NCBI GenBank assembly: GCA_050743385.1
Contig: JBOGFJ010000207.1
Span: forward strand, 1-5,764
Length of the DNA stretch: 5,764 nt
Source of the DNA: JACDBD01 sp050743385
GTDB taxonomy: Bacteria; Actinomycetota; Acidimicrobiia; IMCC26256; JACDBD01
Reading direction: 5' to 3'
Shown: positions 1-5,433 of the stretch, in pieces
Numbering within the stretch: position 1 is the first letter of the stretch
How the letters are laid out: every line of letters starts with the position of its first letter
The notes under the pieces: generated by a model
Told to the model about the DNA's origin: nothing
Database searches by the model: none
The model's input: the letters and a program-made list of their open reading frames with translations, nothing else
Translations under genes and position numbers: made by a program

Positions 1-304
1 CACGCCGCAGTGTCGCCGCCACACGGTCGGGTGCCGACCGGCCGCGACTCGGCGGGCGTGCCGCCACCGCGTCGGTCGTCTCCGCGACCAGCTCGACCAG
101 CGCGTCGACGAGGAGATGATCTTTCGACGAGAAGTACTGGTACGCGGTCGGCGCCGAAACGCCGGCGCGCGCCGCCACCTGCCGCATGCCGACGGCCTCG
201 TAGCCGCCGTCGGCGGCGAGCGCGATGGCCGCGTCGATGAGCTTGTGGCGCGTGGCTGCCTGGGTGGCGGACAGCGGCCGGACGACGACCTCGGCCCGCG
301 TCAT
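1..304 (-). CDS. TetR-family repressor, KstR-like, partial (C-terminus off left edge)
   Basis: This is a DNA-binding transcriptional repressor. The first 101 residues are in the window and the ligand-binding C-terminal half lies beyond base 1. The N-terminal helix-turn-helix is clear: a first helix at about residues 20-32 (KLIDAAIALAA), then GGYEAVGMRQVAARAGVS at 33-50, and the TetR signature TAYQYFSSKDHLLVDAL at 53-69. From memory, this matches mycobacterial KstR (GGYEAV-MR-VA-RA, YRYFPSKVHLLVSAL) better than generic TetR proteins. KstR represses sterol catabolism and is relieved by a steroid-CoA ligand. The ATG at 304-302 overlaps the methyltransferase stop (ATGA) and has GGAGG at 310-314, five bases upstream, so translation is probably both coupled and independently initiated. 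As the last visible gene of a fatty-acid-type operon it is probably a local or autogenous regulator. TetR membership is very sure; KstR orthology is an inference, because the ligand domain is not visible. Confidence 0.93.
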   Translation of the reverse strand, partial: MTRAEVVVRPLSATQAATRHKLIDAAIALAADGGYEAVGMRQVAARAGVSAPTAYQYFSSKDHLLVDALVELVAETTDAVAARPPSRGRSAPDRVAATLRR

Positions 305-1107
305 GCCGGCCTCCGGCCCCGGGCGGTGACCGAGATCGGCGACAGGATGGCGAAGTCGGGTTGGCGCGCCTGCTCGATCGCGGCACGCGCCGGGAACCCG
401 CCGGGGAAGATCTCGGGCGGGACGACGTCGATCGCTCGTGCCAGCGCGGCGACATACCACTCTGCCGAGTCGGTACCGCCGTGCATCGTCCACACCCGGC
501 CGTCGGCGTCGACGTCGACCAGTGACCGGCGCTGGAAGGCGTCGACGAGGTGACGCCCCCACGCACCGTCGTACCCGTGTTGCCGCACGCTCAGCTCCCG
601 CATCCTCGCCGACAACGTCGCGAACGGCTCGGGCACGGGCTGGGCGTCGAACTGGGCCCAGTCGGTGTCGGTCACCACCACCCAGCCGCCGGGCTTGGTC
701 GCCGCGATCATCCGGTCGAGCACCCCCTCGCGTTGCGCGAGGTGCTGGAGCACACCGCGCGCATGCACGAGGTCGAACTCGGCCTCGCCGATCGGGCCCG
801 CGGTCACGTCGTCGTTCCGTACCTCGATCGTGCCCGCCGACGGCGGTTGGAAGCGGGTGTCGACGTCGATCGAGACGACGCGCCCCGACGTTCCGACCTG
901 CTCGGCCAACCAGGCGACGATCGTGCCCGCGCCGGAGCCGACGTCGCAGCACGACCACCCGGGGCCCACGCCGATCTCGCCCAGCGTCCCTCTCGTCGCC
1001 GGGTCGACCACGCGCGCCAGCACGTGGAGCCGCTCCCGCTCCTGCCGGACCTGGTCGACCTCGTCGTTGATGCGGTACGACGCGCGCGGGTCGTCGACGT
1101 CGGTCAT
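301..1107 (-). CDS. class I SAM-dependent methyltransferase
   Basis: A 268-residue soluble protein with a Rossmann-type methyltransferase core. Motif I (CDVGSGAGT) is at about 54-62. The acidic end of strand 2, expected to hold the SAM ribose, is SIDVD at 79-83 with D81 or D83. A DD pair follows at 99-100. Motif IV/post-IV, FDLVHARGVLQHL, is at 111-123, and KPGGWVVVTDTDW at 138-150 ends the core. The C-terminal third (about 150-268) is a helical substrate cap with no motif I recognise. No signal peptide or membrane segment is present. The acceptor is unknown; the motif layout is that of small-molecule methyltransferases. The ATG at 1107 overlaps the dehydrogenase TGA (ATGA at 1104-1107), with GGAG at 1114-1117, six bases upstream. 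The stop overlaps the repressor start. A much longer open frame extends upstream to 2133, but it lies antisense-frame inside the dehydrogenase gene and is rejected as part of this protein. Confidence 0.92.
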   Translation of the reverse strand: MTDVDDPRASYRINDEVDQVRQERERLHVLARVVDPATRGTLGEIGVGPGWSCCDVGSGAGTIVAWLAEQVGTSGRVVSIDVDTRFQPPSAGTIEVRNDDVTAGPIGEAEFDLVHARGVLQHLAQREGVLDRMIAATKPGGWVVVTDTDWAQFDAQPVPEPFATLSARMRELSVRQHGYDGAWGRHLVDAFQRRSLVDVDADGRVWTMHGGTDSAEWYVAALARAIDVVPPEIFPGGFPARAAIEQARQPDFAILSPISVTARGRRPA

Positions 1108-2306
1108 GTCGTGCTCCACGGGACGTCCCGGTCGACCCGGGGCTCGGGCGGAAGGCCGAGGACGCGCTCGCCGATCATCGTGCGGTGCACCTCGCTCGTC
1201 CCGCCGCCGATCGTCCCCCAGAAGCGGTTGAGCAGCTGCACCTGCCAGCGCCCGCCTTCCGGTGCCTCGGGCCCGTAGAGCGCGCCCGCGGGGCCGAGCA
1301 GGTCGACTCCGGCATTCGCGCGTTCGGCATGCGCCTCCGACCACACGAGCTTCAGCAGCGAGCCGTCGAGCGCGGGGACGCCGCCGTCGCGAACCGACTG
1401 CAGCACCCGGTCCCGCATGTGGTCGAGCACCCGCTCCTGCGAGTAGACGCGGGCGAGCCGCTGCCGTGCGAGCGGATCGTCGACGTGATCGAGCGCCCGG
1501 GCGAGGCGCATGAGCGCGTCCGCGCCATCGGGCGTCTGCGCGCCGCCGATGACGACGGCCTCGTGCCCGAGCACCCGGCGTGCGGGCTCCCACCCGCGGT
1601 CGACGGCGCCGACGACGTTGCTCGCCGGGATGCGCACGTCGCTGAGGAAGACCTCGTTGAAGTGGGCGGTGCCGGTGATCTGGCGCAGCGGGCGGATGTC
1701 GACGCCGGGCGTGCTCAGGTCGAGGAGGAAGAAGGTGATGCCCCGGTGCTTCGGTGCGCCGGGGTTCGTGCGGGCGAGCAGGATCGCCCAGTCGCAGCGA
1801 TGGGCGTTCGAGGTCCACACCTTCTGTCCGTTCACGACGAACTCGTCGCCGTCGCGCTCCGCGCGCGCCGAGAGATTGGCGAGGTCGCTGCCGGCGTCGG
1901 GCTCGCTGAAGAGCTGGCACCACGCCTCGTCGCCGCGCAGCAGCGGGCGGAGGAACCGCGCCCGCTGCTCGTCGGTGCCGGAGGCCATGAGCACCGGGCC
2001 GACCATGCCGATGGTCGAGGCGAGGAAGCCCGAGGTCACGTCGAAGCGCGCCTGCTCCTCGTCGAAGACGATCGACTGCCACGGTGTTCCGCCCCGGCCG
2101 CCGTGCTCGACCGGCCAGGCGATCCCGGCCCAACCGCCGTCGAAGCGCGTCCGCTGCCAGGCGCGGCAGCGCTCGAAGTACTCGAGCTCGGCGGACGCGC
2201 TCGTATCGGCCGGCCCGTTCGACCAGTCAGCTTCACCTCGGCGACGTACCGCGTTTGCCTCCAACCACGCGAGCGCCTCCGCCCGGAAGACCCGGTCGTC
2301 GGTCAC
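1104..2306 (-). CDS. acyl-CoA dehydrogenase (FadE-type flavoprotein)
   Basis: A 400-residue FAD enzyme predicted to oxidise an acyl-CoA to the trans-2-enoyl-CoA and pass electrons to ETF. Its length is normal for the family. The N-terminal helical domain includes WAGIAWPVEHGGRGG (59-73). The middle beta domain carries the flavin/substrate signature QLFSEPDAGSDLANLSARA (131-149), then NGQKVWTSNAH (159-169). The C-terminal domain ends with FWGTIGGGTSEVHRTMIGERVLGLP (362-386). At the site where MCAD has its catalytic Glu (YEGT) this protein has Gly368. Glu249 in VLGHEAVV aligns by eye with the helix-G base of isovaleryl-CoA dehydrogenase and of mycobacterial sterol FadEs. The GTG start at 2306-2304 overlaps the synthetase stop (GTGA), with GGGAG at 2317-2321. 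The open frame continues upstream to 3362 inside the synthetase gene, but VTDDRVFR is the natural N-terminus. Many sterol FadEs work as two-gene heterotetramers; no partner is in this window. Confidence 0.95.
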   Translation of the reverse strand: MTDDRVFRAEALAWLEANAVRRRGEADWSNGPADTSASAELEYFERCRAWQRTRFDGGWAGIAWPVEHGGRGGTPWQSIVFDEEQARFDVTSGFLASTIGMVGPVLMASGTDEQRARFLRPLLRGDEAWCQLFSEPDAGSDLANLSARAERDGDEFVVNGQKVWTSNAHRCDWAILLARTNPGAPKHRGITFFLLDLSTPGVDIRPLRQITGTAHFNEVFLSDVRIPASNVVGAVDRGWEPARRVLGHEAVVIGGAQTPDGADALMRLARALDHVDDPLARQRLARVYSQERVLDHMRDRVLQSVRDGGVPALDGSLLKLVWSEAHAERANAGVDLLGPAGALYGPEAPEGGRWQVQLLNRFWGTIGGGTSEVHRTMIGERVLGLPPEPRVDRDVPWSTT

Positions 2307-3895
2307 CGCCCGCCCGCTCCCGCGAAGCGCGCTCGAGCCCAGGCGTAGTCGGGCTTGCCCGCGGGAGTGCGGCTGATGCTCCCGACCAGCGCGAGCTCGC
2401 GCGGCACCTTGTACCCGGCGATAGTCGTCCGGCAATGATCGGCGAGCTCGTCCAGGTCGAGGGACGATCCGTCGCGGGCGTGCACGATGGCGGCGACGCG
2501 TTGGCCGAAGCGGTCGTCGGGGATCCCGACCACGACGGCGTCGAACACGTCGGGGTGGCTCTTGAGCGCGGCCTCGACCTCTTCGGGGTACACCTTCTCG
2601 CCGCCGGTGTTGATGCACTGCGACCCGCGCCCGAGCAGCGTGATGGTGCCGTCGGCTTCCACCGTGGCGAAGTCGCCGGGCACGGCCCAGCGCACGCCGT
2701 CGGGATCGGTCACGAAGGTGGCCGCGGTCTTCGCTTCGTCCTTGTGGTACCGGAGCGGGATGTGACCGCAGCGGGCGAGGCGGCCGACGACTCCCGAGCC
2801 CGGCGCCACCGGGCGCAGGTCGTCTCCGAGGACCGCGTTCGACGGCCGGACGACGAAGCGCGGCGTACTCTCGACCGAGGCGGCGGCGCTGCCGGTCGAG
2901 CCGACCTCGGACGCGCCGATCGTGTCCATGATGATCACGTTCGGGAGCTGCTCCTGGAGTTGACTCTTCACCGTGGGCGAGAACACCGCGCCACCCGACC
3001 CGATCGTGAACAGCGACGAGGTGTCGTACGACGCCGCCGGATCTTCCAGCGCCTCCGCCAGCGGGCGTGCCATGGCGTCGCCGACGAGCATGACGGTGGT
3101 ACAGCGCTCCCGCTCGACGATGCGCCACACCGCGTGCGGGTCGAAGTGGTGTCCGGTGAACAGCGCGACCGTCCCGCCGGCGAACAGGGTGATGAACCCG
3201 CCCCACTGCGCGGCGCCGTGCATCAAGGGCGCGATGACCATCGAGACCATGCGATCGTCGACGGCCGGGATGCGCCCGGCGAGCTCGTCGGGAGTCTCGA
3301 TCGGCGGTTGCCCGAACCCGCCGCCGCCCATGGCGGCGAAGAAGACGTCCTCGTGGCGCCACACCACGCCCTTGGGCATGCCGGTCGTGCCGCCGGTGTA
3401 GAGCATGTAGAGGTCGTCGGGGGAGCGGGGCCCGGCGGGCCGGTCGGGGGCCGCGGCCGCGAGTGCGTGCTCGTACGAGTCGGTCGTCGTGTCGTCGAGG
3501 ACGAGGACGTGACGCAGTCGAGGCAGCAATGCGCGCACCTCCGCGACCATGGGCGTGAACTCGGCCTCGACGACGAGGACCTCGACGTCGGCGTCATCGA
3601 GCACGTAGCGGAGCTCGTCGGCGGTGTAGCGGTAGTTGAGGTTGATCGGCACCGCGCGCGCCTTCAGCGCCCCGAGCAGGCTCTCGATCCACTCGGCGCG
3701 GTTCCAGGCGTAGATGCCGACCCGGGTCTCGGGGGTGACGCCGGCGGCGACGAGGTGGTTCGCCACCCGGCTGGCCCGGGCGTCGAGGTCGCGGTACGTG
3801 AGACGTTGGTCGCCGGCGACGACCGCCGGCCGGTCACCGACCTCGTCGACCACCACCTCGAACAGGTCGGCGAGGTTGAAGCTGCGTTCCCCCAC
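2303..3895 (-). CDS. acyl-CoA synthetase (FadD-type adenylate-forming ligase)
   Basis: A 530-residue ATP-dependent acid:CoA ligase that would make an acyl-AMP and then the acyl-CoA. The P-loop LYTGGTTGMPKGV is at 165-177, followed by WRHEDVFFA. The acyl-pocket region includes APLMHGAAQW (222-231). GASEVGSTG at 327-335 is the A5 equivalent. YHKDEAKT (383-390) leads to GDFA (407-410), GRGSQCINTGGEKVYPEEVE (422-441) and the adenylation lysine K514 in RTPAGKPDYAWA. The GGTTGMPKGV-WRHED signature and the PAGK-DY-WA tail resemble FadD19/FadD17 of sterol side-chain breakdown. That substrate is inferred, and a medium- or long-chain fatty acid remains possible. The start is GTG at 3895-3893, giving the family-typical FNLADLFE beginning; the only ribosome-site candidate is a weak GGTGG. 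It is the first gene of the operon, and the dehydrogenase GTG overlaps its TGA. Soluble, no membrane segments. Confidence 0.95.
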   Translation of the reverse strand: MGERSFNLADLFEVVVDEVGDRPAVVAGDQRLTYRDLDARASRVANHLVAAGVTPETRVGIYAWNRAEWIESLLGALKARAVPINLNYRYTADELRYVLDDADVEVLVVEAEFTPMVAEVRALLPRLRHVLVLDDTTTDSYEHALAAAAPDRPAGPRSPDDLYMLYTGGTTGMPKGVVWRHEDVFFAAMGGGGFGQPPIETPDELAGRIPAVDDRMVSMVIAPLMHGAAQWGGFITLFAGGTVALFTGHHFDPHAVWRIVERERCTTVMLVGDAMARPLAEALEDPAASYDTSSLFTIGSGGAVFSPTVKSQLQEQLPNVIIMDTIGASEVGSTGSAAASVESTPRFVVRPSNAVLGDDLRPVAPGSGVVGRLARCGHIPLRYHKDEAKTAATFVTDPDGVRWAVPGDFATVEADGTITLLGRGSQCINTGGEKVYPEEVEAALKSHPDVFDAVVVGIPDDRFGQRVAAIVHARDGSSLDLDELADHCRTTIAGYKVPRELALVGSISRTPAGKPDYAWARARFAGAGGR

Positions 3896-3910
3896 GCCCG
3901 CAGTCCACCA

Positions 3911-3930
3911 CGTGTCTAGACAGCTGTAAA
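3911..3930. promoter_or_regulatory. candidate operator upstream of the fadD operon (overlapping palindromes)
   Basis: Two overlapping perfect palindromes lie here: TGTCTAGACA at 3913-3922 and ACAGCTGT at 3920-3927. They are embedded in an AT-richer patch of an otherwise GC-dense gap, 18-32 bases before the synthetase GTG. Size and position suit a TetR-type dimer overlapping the operon promoter. The sequence does not fit the AACnnGTT core of KstR, so if it is an operator it may belong to another regulator or to a divergent specificity of the local repressor. No convincing -10 could be fixed. Inference only. Confidence 0.45.
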
Positions 3931-3938
3931 CCCCGGCG

Positions 3939-3981
3939 TCGGCGTCGCTGCTCCCGCGTGGAGGGGGCGTAGCGACGCCGA
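3939..3981 (-). terminator. stem-loop after membrane-protein gene, probable terminator
   Basis: A perfect 11-bp inverted repeat: TCGGCGTCGCT (3939-3949) pairs with AGCGACGCCGA (3971-3981). The 21-base loop itself holds a small CTCC/GGAG stem (3951-3954 with 3960-3963). It begins two bases after the minus-strand stop of the membrane-protein gene and precedes the fadD operon. On the minus strand the stem is followed by GGGGTTTAC, only a three-T run, so it is not a classic U-tract terminator; GC-rich actinobacteria often have such U-poor terminators. It could also act in mRNA stabilisation. Confidence 0.55.
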
Positions 3982-3983
3982 AG

Positions 3984-4649
3984 TCACGCGGCGACGCGCC
4001 TGCGCAGCATGACGATGCTGACCGCCAACACCCACAGCGGCAGCAGCACGAACGGGATGAACAACACGCTCACCACGAGCAGCACCGCGGCGACGTAGCC
4101 GGCCGTGACCAGCCAGCGCGGGAGGAGATCGGTGCCGCGCGCCGCCAGCGACGTCGCTCCCACGAGCAGCACCGCCGCCCAGCCGCCGCCGAGGAGTATG
4201 GCGCCGAAGCCGAGCTGCTCCGACTGGCGCAGCACGTCGGCGCCGGGGATCGGGTAGTCGCCGTTGCTCCCGCCGAAGGTGATGGCGGCCGAGACCTGGT
4301 TCATCGCGATCCCGCCGATGACGATCATGGCTGCCAGCACGAGGCCGGCGCCGATGGCCACGTTGACCAGCTCGGGATGGTTCGTCGCCCGAAGCCGGCG
4401 GGTGAGGACGGCCAGGAAGCAGACGAGCGCAAACGCCGCCGCGACCATCAGCAACATGGCCACGACCTGCAGGTTGGTGTTGGCGTCGTCCTCGAACCAC
4501 TCGATCCACTCCCGGTCTCTGGCGTCGTACTCGGGCGTGCCCCCGCCGATCAGGAAGCCGACCACGAAGAGGACGACGAAGACGATGCCGGCGATCGCAC
4601 CCCACCGGTTGGGGCCCGCGGCTGGGCGTGCTGTCGCTGGAGCGGTCAT
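3984..4649 (-). CDS. multi-pass integral membrane protein of unknown function
   Basis: I do not recognise this 221-residue protein. Hydrophobic segments occur at about residues 16-36, 60-82, 95-117, 146-168, and a long stretch at 178-215 that fits two helices, giving five or six spans. After the first span comes a charged loop rich in acid and aromatic residues (EYDARDREWIEWFEDD, 40-55). Another loop (FGGSNGDYPIPGADVLRQSEQ, 125-145) lies between spans three and four. The C-terminus ends in a basic LRRRVAA tail, expected on the cytoplasmic side. No transporter, enzyme or receptor motif was seen. The ATG at 4649-4647 is well supported by GAGGAGG at 4654-4660, four bases upstream; an open frame continuing to 4943 has no comparable site and would overlap the thioesterase. 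It lies 74 bp after the thioesterase stop in the same direction and could share its transcript. A stem-loop follows its stop. Confidence 0.88.
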   Translation of the reverse strand: MTAPATARPAAGPNRWGAIAGIVFVVLFVVGFLIGGGTPEYDARDREWIEWFEDDANTNLQVVAMLLMVAAAFALVCFLAVLTRRLRATNHPELVNVAIGAGLVLAAMIVIGGIAMNQVSAAITFGGSNGDYPIPGADVLRQSEQLGFGAILLGGGWAAVLLVGATSLAARGTDLLPRWLVTAGYVAAVLLVVSVLFIPFVLLPLWVLAVSIVMLRRRVAA

Positions 4650-4723
4650 GGCGCCTCCTCGCGGCTTGCGAACGGTCGGCGTCAGTCTCCCCGACCTGTC
4701 CAGGGCCCTACCAGGGGCTGGTG

Positions 4724-5377
4724 CTATCGGGGGAGGCCGGTCCTGGGGGCGATGAAGACGATCTGAGCCTCGCCGAGGCGGTCGCCGTCGCACTCGGACG
4801 TGCCCCAGACGTAGATCTTGCGTCCGTCGACGCGGTCGACGCCGGCGGTGTAGTCGATGCGGCGGCGCAACGGCGTCGGGCGGAGCATCTTCACCGTGAG
4901 CGTGCCGGTGTACCCGGCCATGCCCGACGCCATCTGCGCGCACCCCATCAGGTCGTCGAAGGCGGCGGCGACGAAGCCTCCGTGCACGTGGCCGACCGGC
5001 CCCTCGTACGCGGGCGAGTACGTCGCCCAGCCCCGCAGGATCTCACCGTCGGGCGCCCACTGCACCGGCGCCGCCAGCGGGTTGCAGCGTCCGCTGATGC
5101 CACTGCGCTCGAGCAGCGCACCCTGGTGCCCGGGCGTCAGCGCGAGCCCGCCGTACTTGTGGAGGCTCGGCAGCGGGTCGAGGCGCTCGGCCACGTCGGC
5201 GACGGCGTCGCTGAGTTGGTCGATCGCGGCGGGGTCGGCGTCGTCGGCGTCGAGGTGGGCGACGAGCTCGACGAGGCGCTTGGCCTCGCGCACCAGCCGG
5301 TGCTTGCGGGCGAGGGGCGCGTCCTCGGCCGGGTCGGTGGGGTCGTAGGTGGTGCGGGGGTCGGGCGGCAGCGGCAT
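4724..5377 (-). CDS. PaaI-type hotdog-fold thioesterase
   Basis: A 217-residue protein predicted to hydrolyse acyl-CoA thioesters. The hotdog domain occupies the C-terminal half. GHVHGGFVAAAFDDLMG (129-145) contains the HGG motif (132-134), and the conserved helix carries the acidic pair D141/D142. TGTLTVKMLRPTPL (157-170) and a final strand with EAQIVFIA (203-210) complete the fold. The N-terminal 90 residues are helical and charged, with LARKHRLVREAKRLVELVAHLDADDADP at about 22-49, resembling the N-terminal extension of THEM4-like and actinobacterial PaaI thioesterases. The start is ATG at 5377; a longer frame to 5461 would run through the shared intergenic region and has a low-complexity Arg-rich lead. 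A -10-like TACATT ends six bases before the ATG, suggesting a leaderless mRNA. It is divergent to the DUF35 gene. Its physiological substrate is unknown; recycling of CoA from blocked sterol or fatty acyl intermediates is an inference. Confidence 0.92.
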   Translation of the reverse strand: MPLPPDPRTTYDPTDPAEDAPLARKHRLVREAKRLVELVAHLDADDADPAAIDQLSDAVADVAERLDPLPSLHKYGGLALTPGHQGALLERSGISGRCNPLAAPVQWAPDGEILRGWATYSPAYEGPVGHVHGGFVAAAFDDLMGCAQMASGMAGYTGTLTVKMLRPTPLRRRIDYTAGVDRVDGRKIYVWGTSECDGDRLGEAQIVFIAPRTGLPR

Positions 5378-5383
5378 CCCCGG

Positions 5384-5389
5384 AATGTA
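5384..5389 (-). promoter_or_regulatory. candidate -10 element of a leaderless thioesterase promoter
   Basis: On the minus strand TACATT matches the actinobacterial -10 form TAnnnT. Six bases (CCGGGG) separate it from the ATG at 5377, the usual distance to a transcription start, so the mRNA would begin at or next to the start codon. No good Shine-Dalgarno sequence is present, which agrees with leaderless translation. No clear -35 was seen; that region would fall close to the KstR-like box. Confidence 0.5.
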
Positions 5390-5411
5390 CGCGGTGTTGC
5401 GACGGGCCGCG

Positions 5412-5423
5412 AGAACGTGTTCT
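5412..5423. promoter_or_regulatory. KstR-like operator in the divergent thioesterase/DUF35 gap
   Basis: AGAACGTGTTCT has perfect 5-base arms (AGAAC/GTTCT) around a two-base centre. It fits the AACnnGTT core of the published KstR consensus TnnAACnnGTTnnA; only the outermost T and A differ (G at 5411, T at 5424). It lies 10 bases before the DUF35 ATG and 34 before the thioesterase ATG, between head-to-head starts, where KstR sites often sit. A KstR-like repressor is encoded at the left end of the window. Binding is inferred from sequence alone. Confidence 0.65.
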
Positions 5424-5433
5424 TCTTTTCGCC

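Noticed and set aside
470..520. Repeated GTCGACGTCGAC-like runs within the methyltransferase and elsewhere
   Set aside because: They encode Val-Asp-rich coding stretches with GC-biased codons; short and irregular, not a repeat array.
116..553. Plus-strand 145-residue open frame over the repressor and methyltransferase end
   Set aside because: It is the complement of two supported minus-strand genes and shows no domain.
1108..2133. 342-residue N-terminal extension of the methyltransferase frame
   Set aside because: The extension is an Arg-rich out-of-frame reading of the dehydrogenase gene; the methyltransferase has its own ATG with GGAG and a 4-base overlap.
2307..3362. 352-residue N-terminal extension of the dehydrogenase frame
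   Set aside because: It is an Arg/His-rich shadow of the synthetase gene. The dehydrogenase family normally begins near the GTG at 2306, giving the standard length of about 400 residues.
2084..3919. 611-residue plus-strand open frame opposite the acyl-CoA synthetase and dehydrogenase
   Set aside because: It is antisense to two clear enzyme genes. Its composition (Arg/Asp/Val/Gly-rich, no domain) is typical of GC-rich reverse-strand frames, and it crosses the fadD start region.
4710..4722. Short hairpin ACCAG-GGG-CTGGT after the thioesterase stop, considered as a terminator
   Set aside because: Only five base pairs, with no T-run following on the minus strand; too weak to call a terminator.
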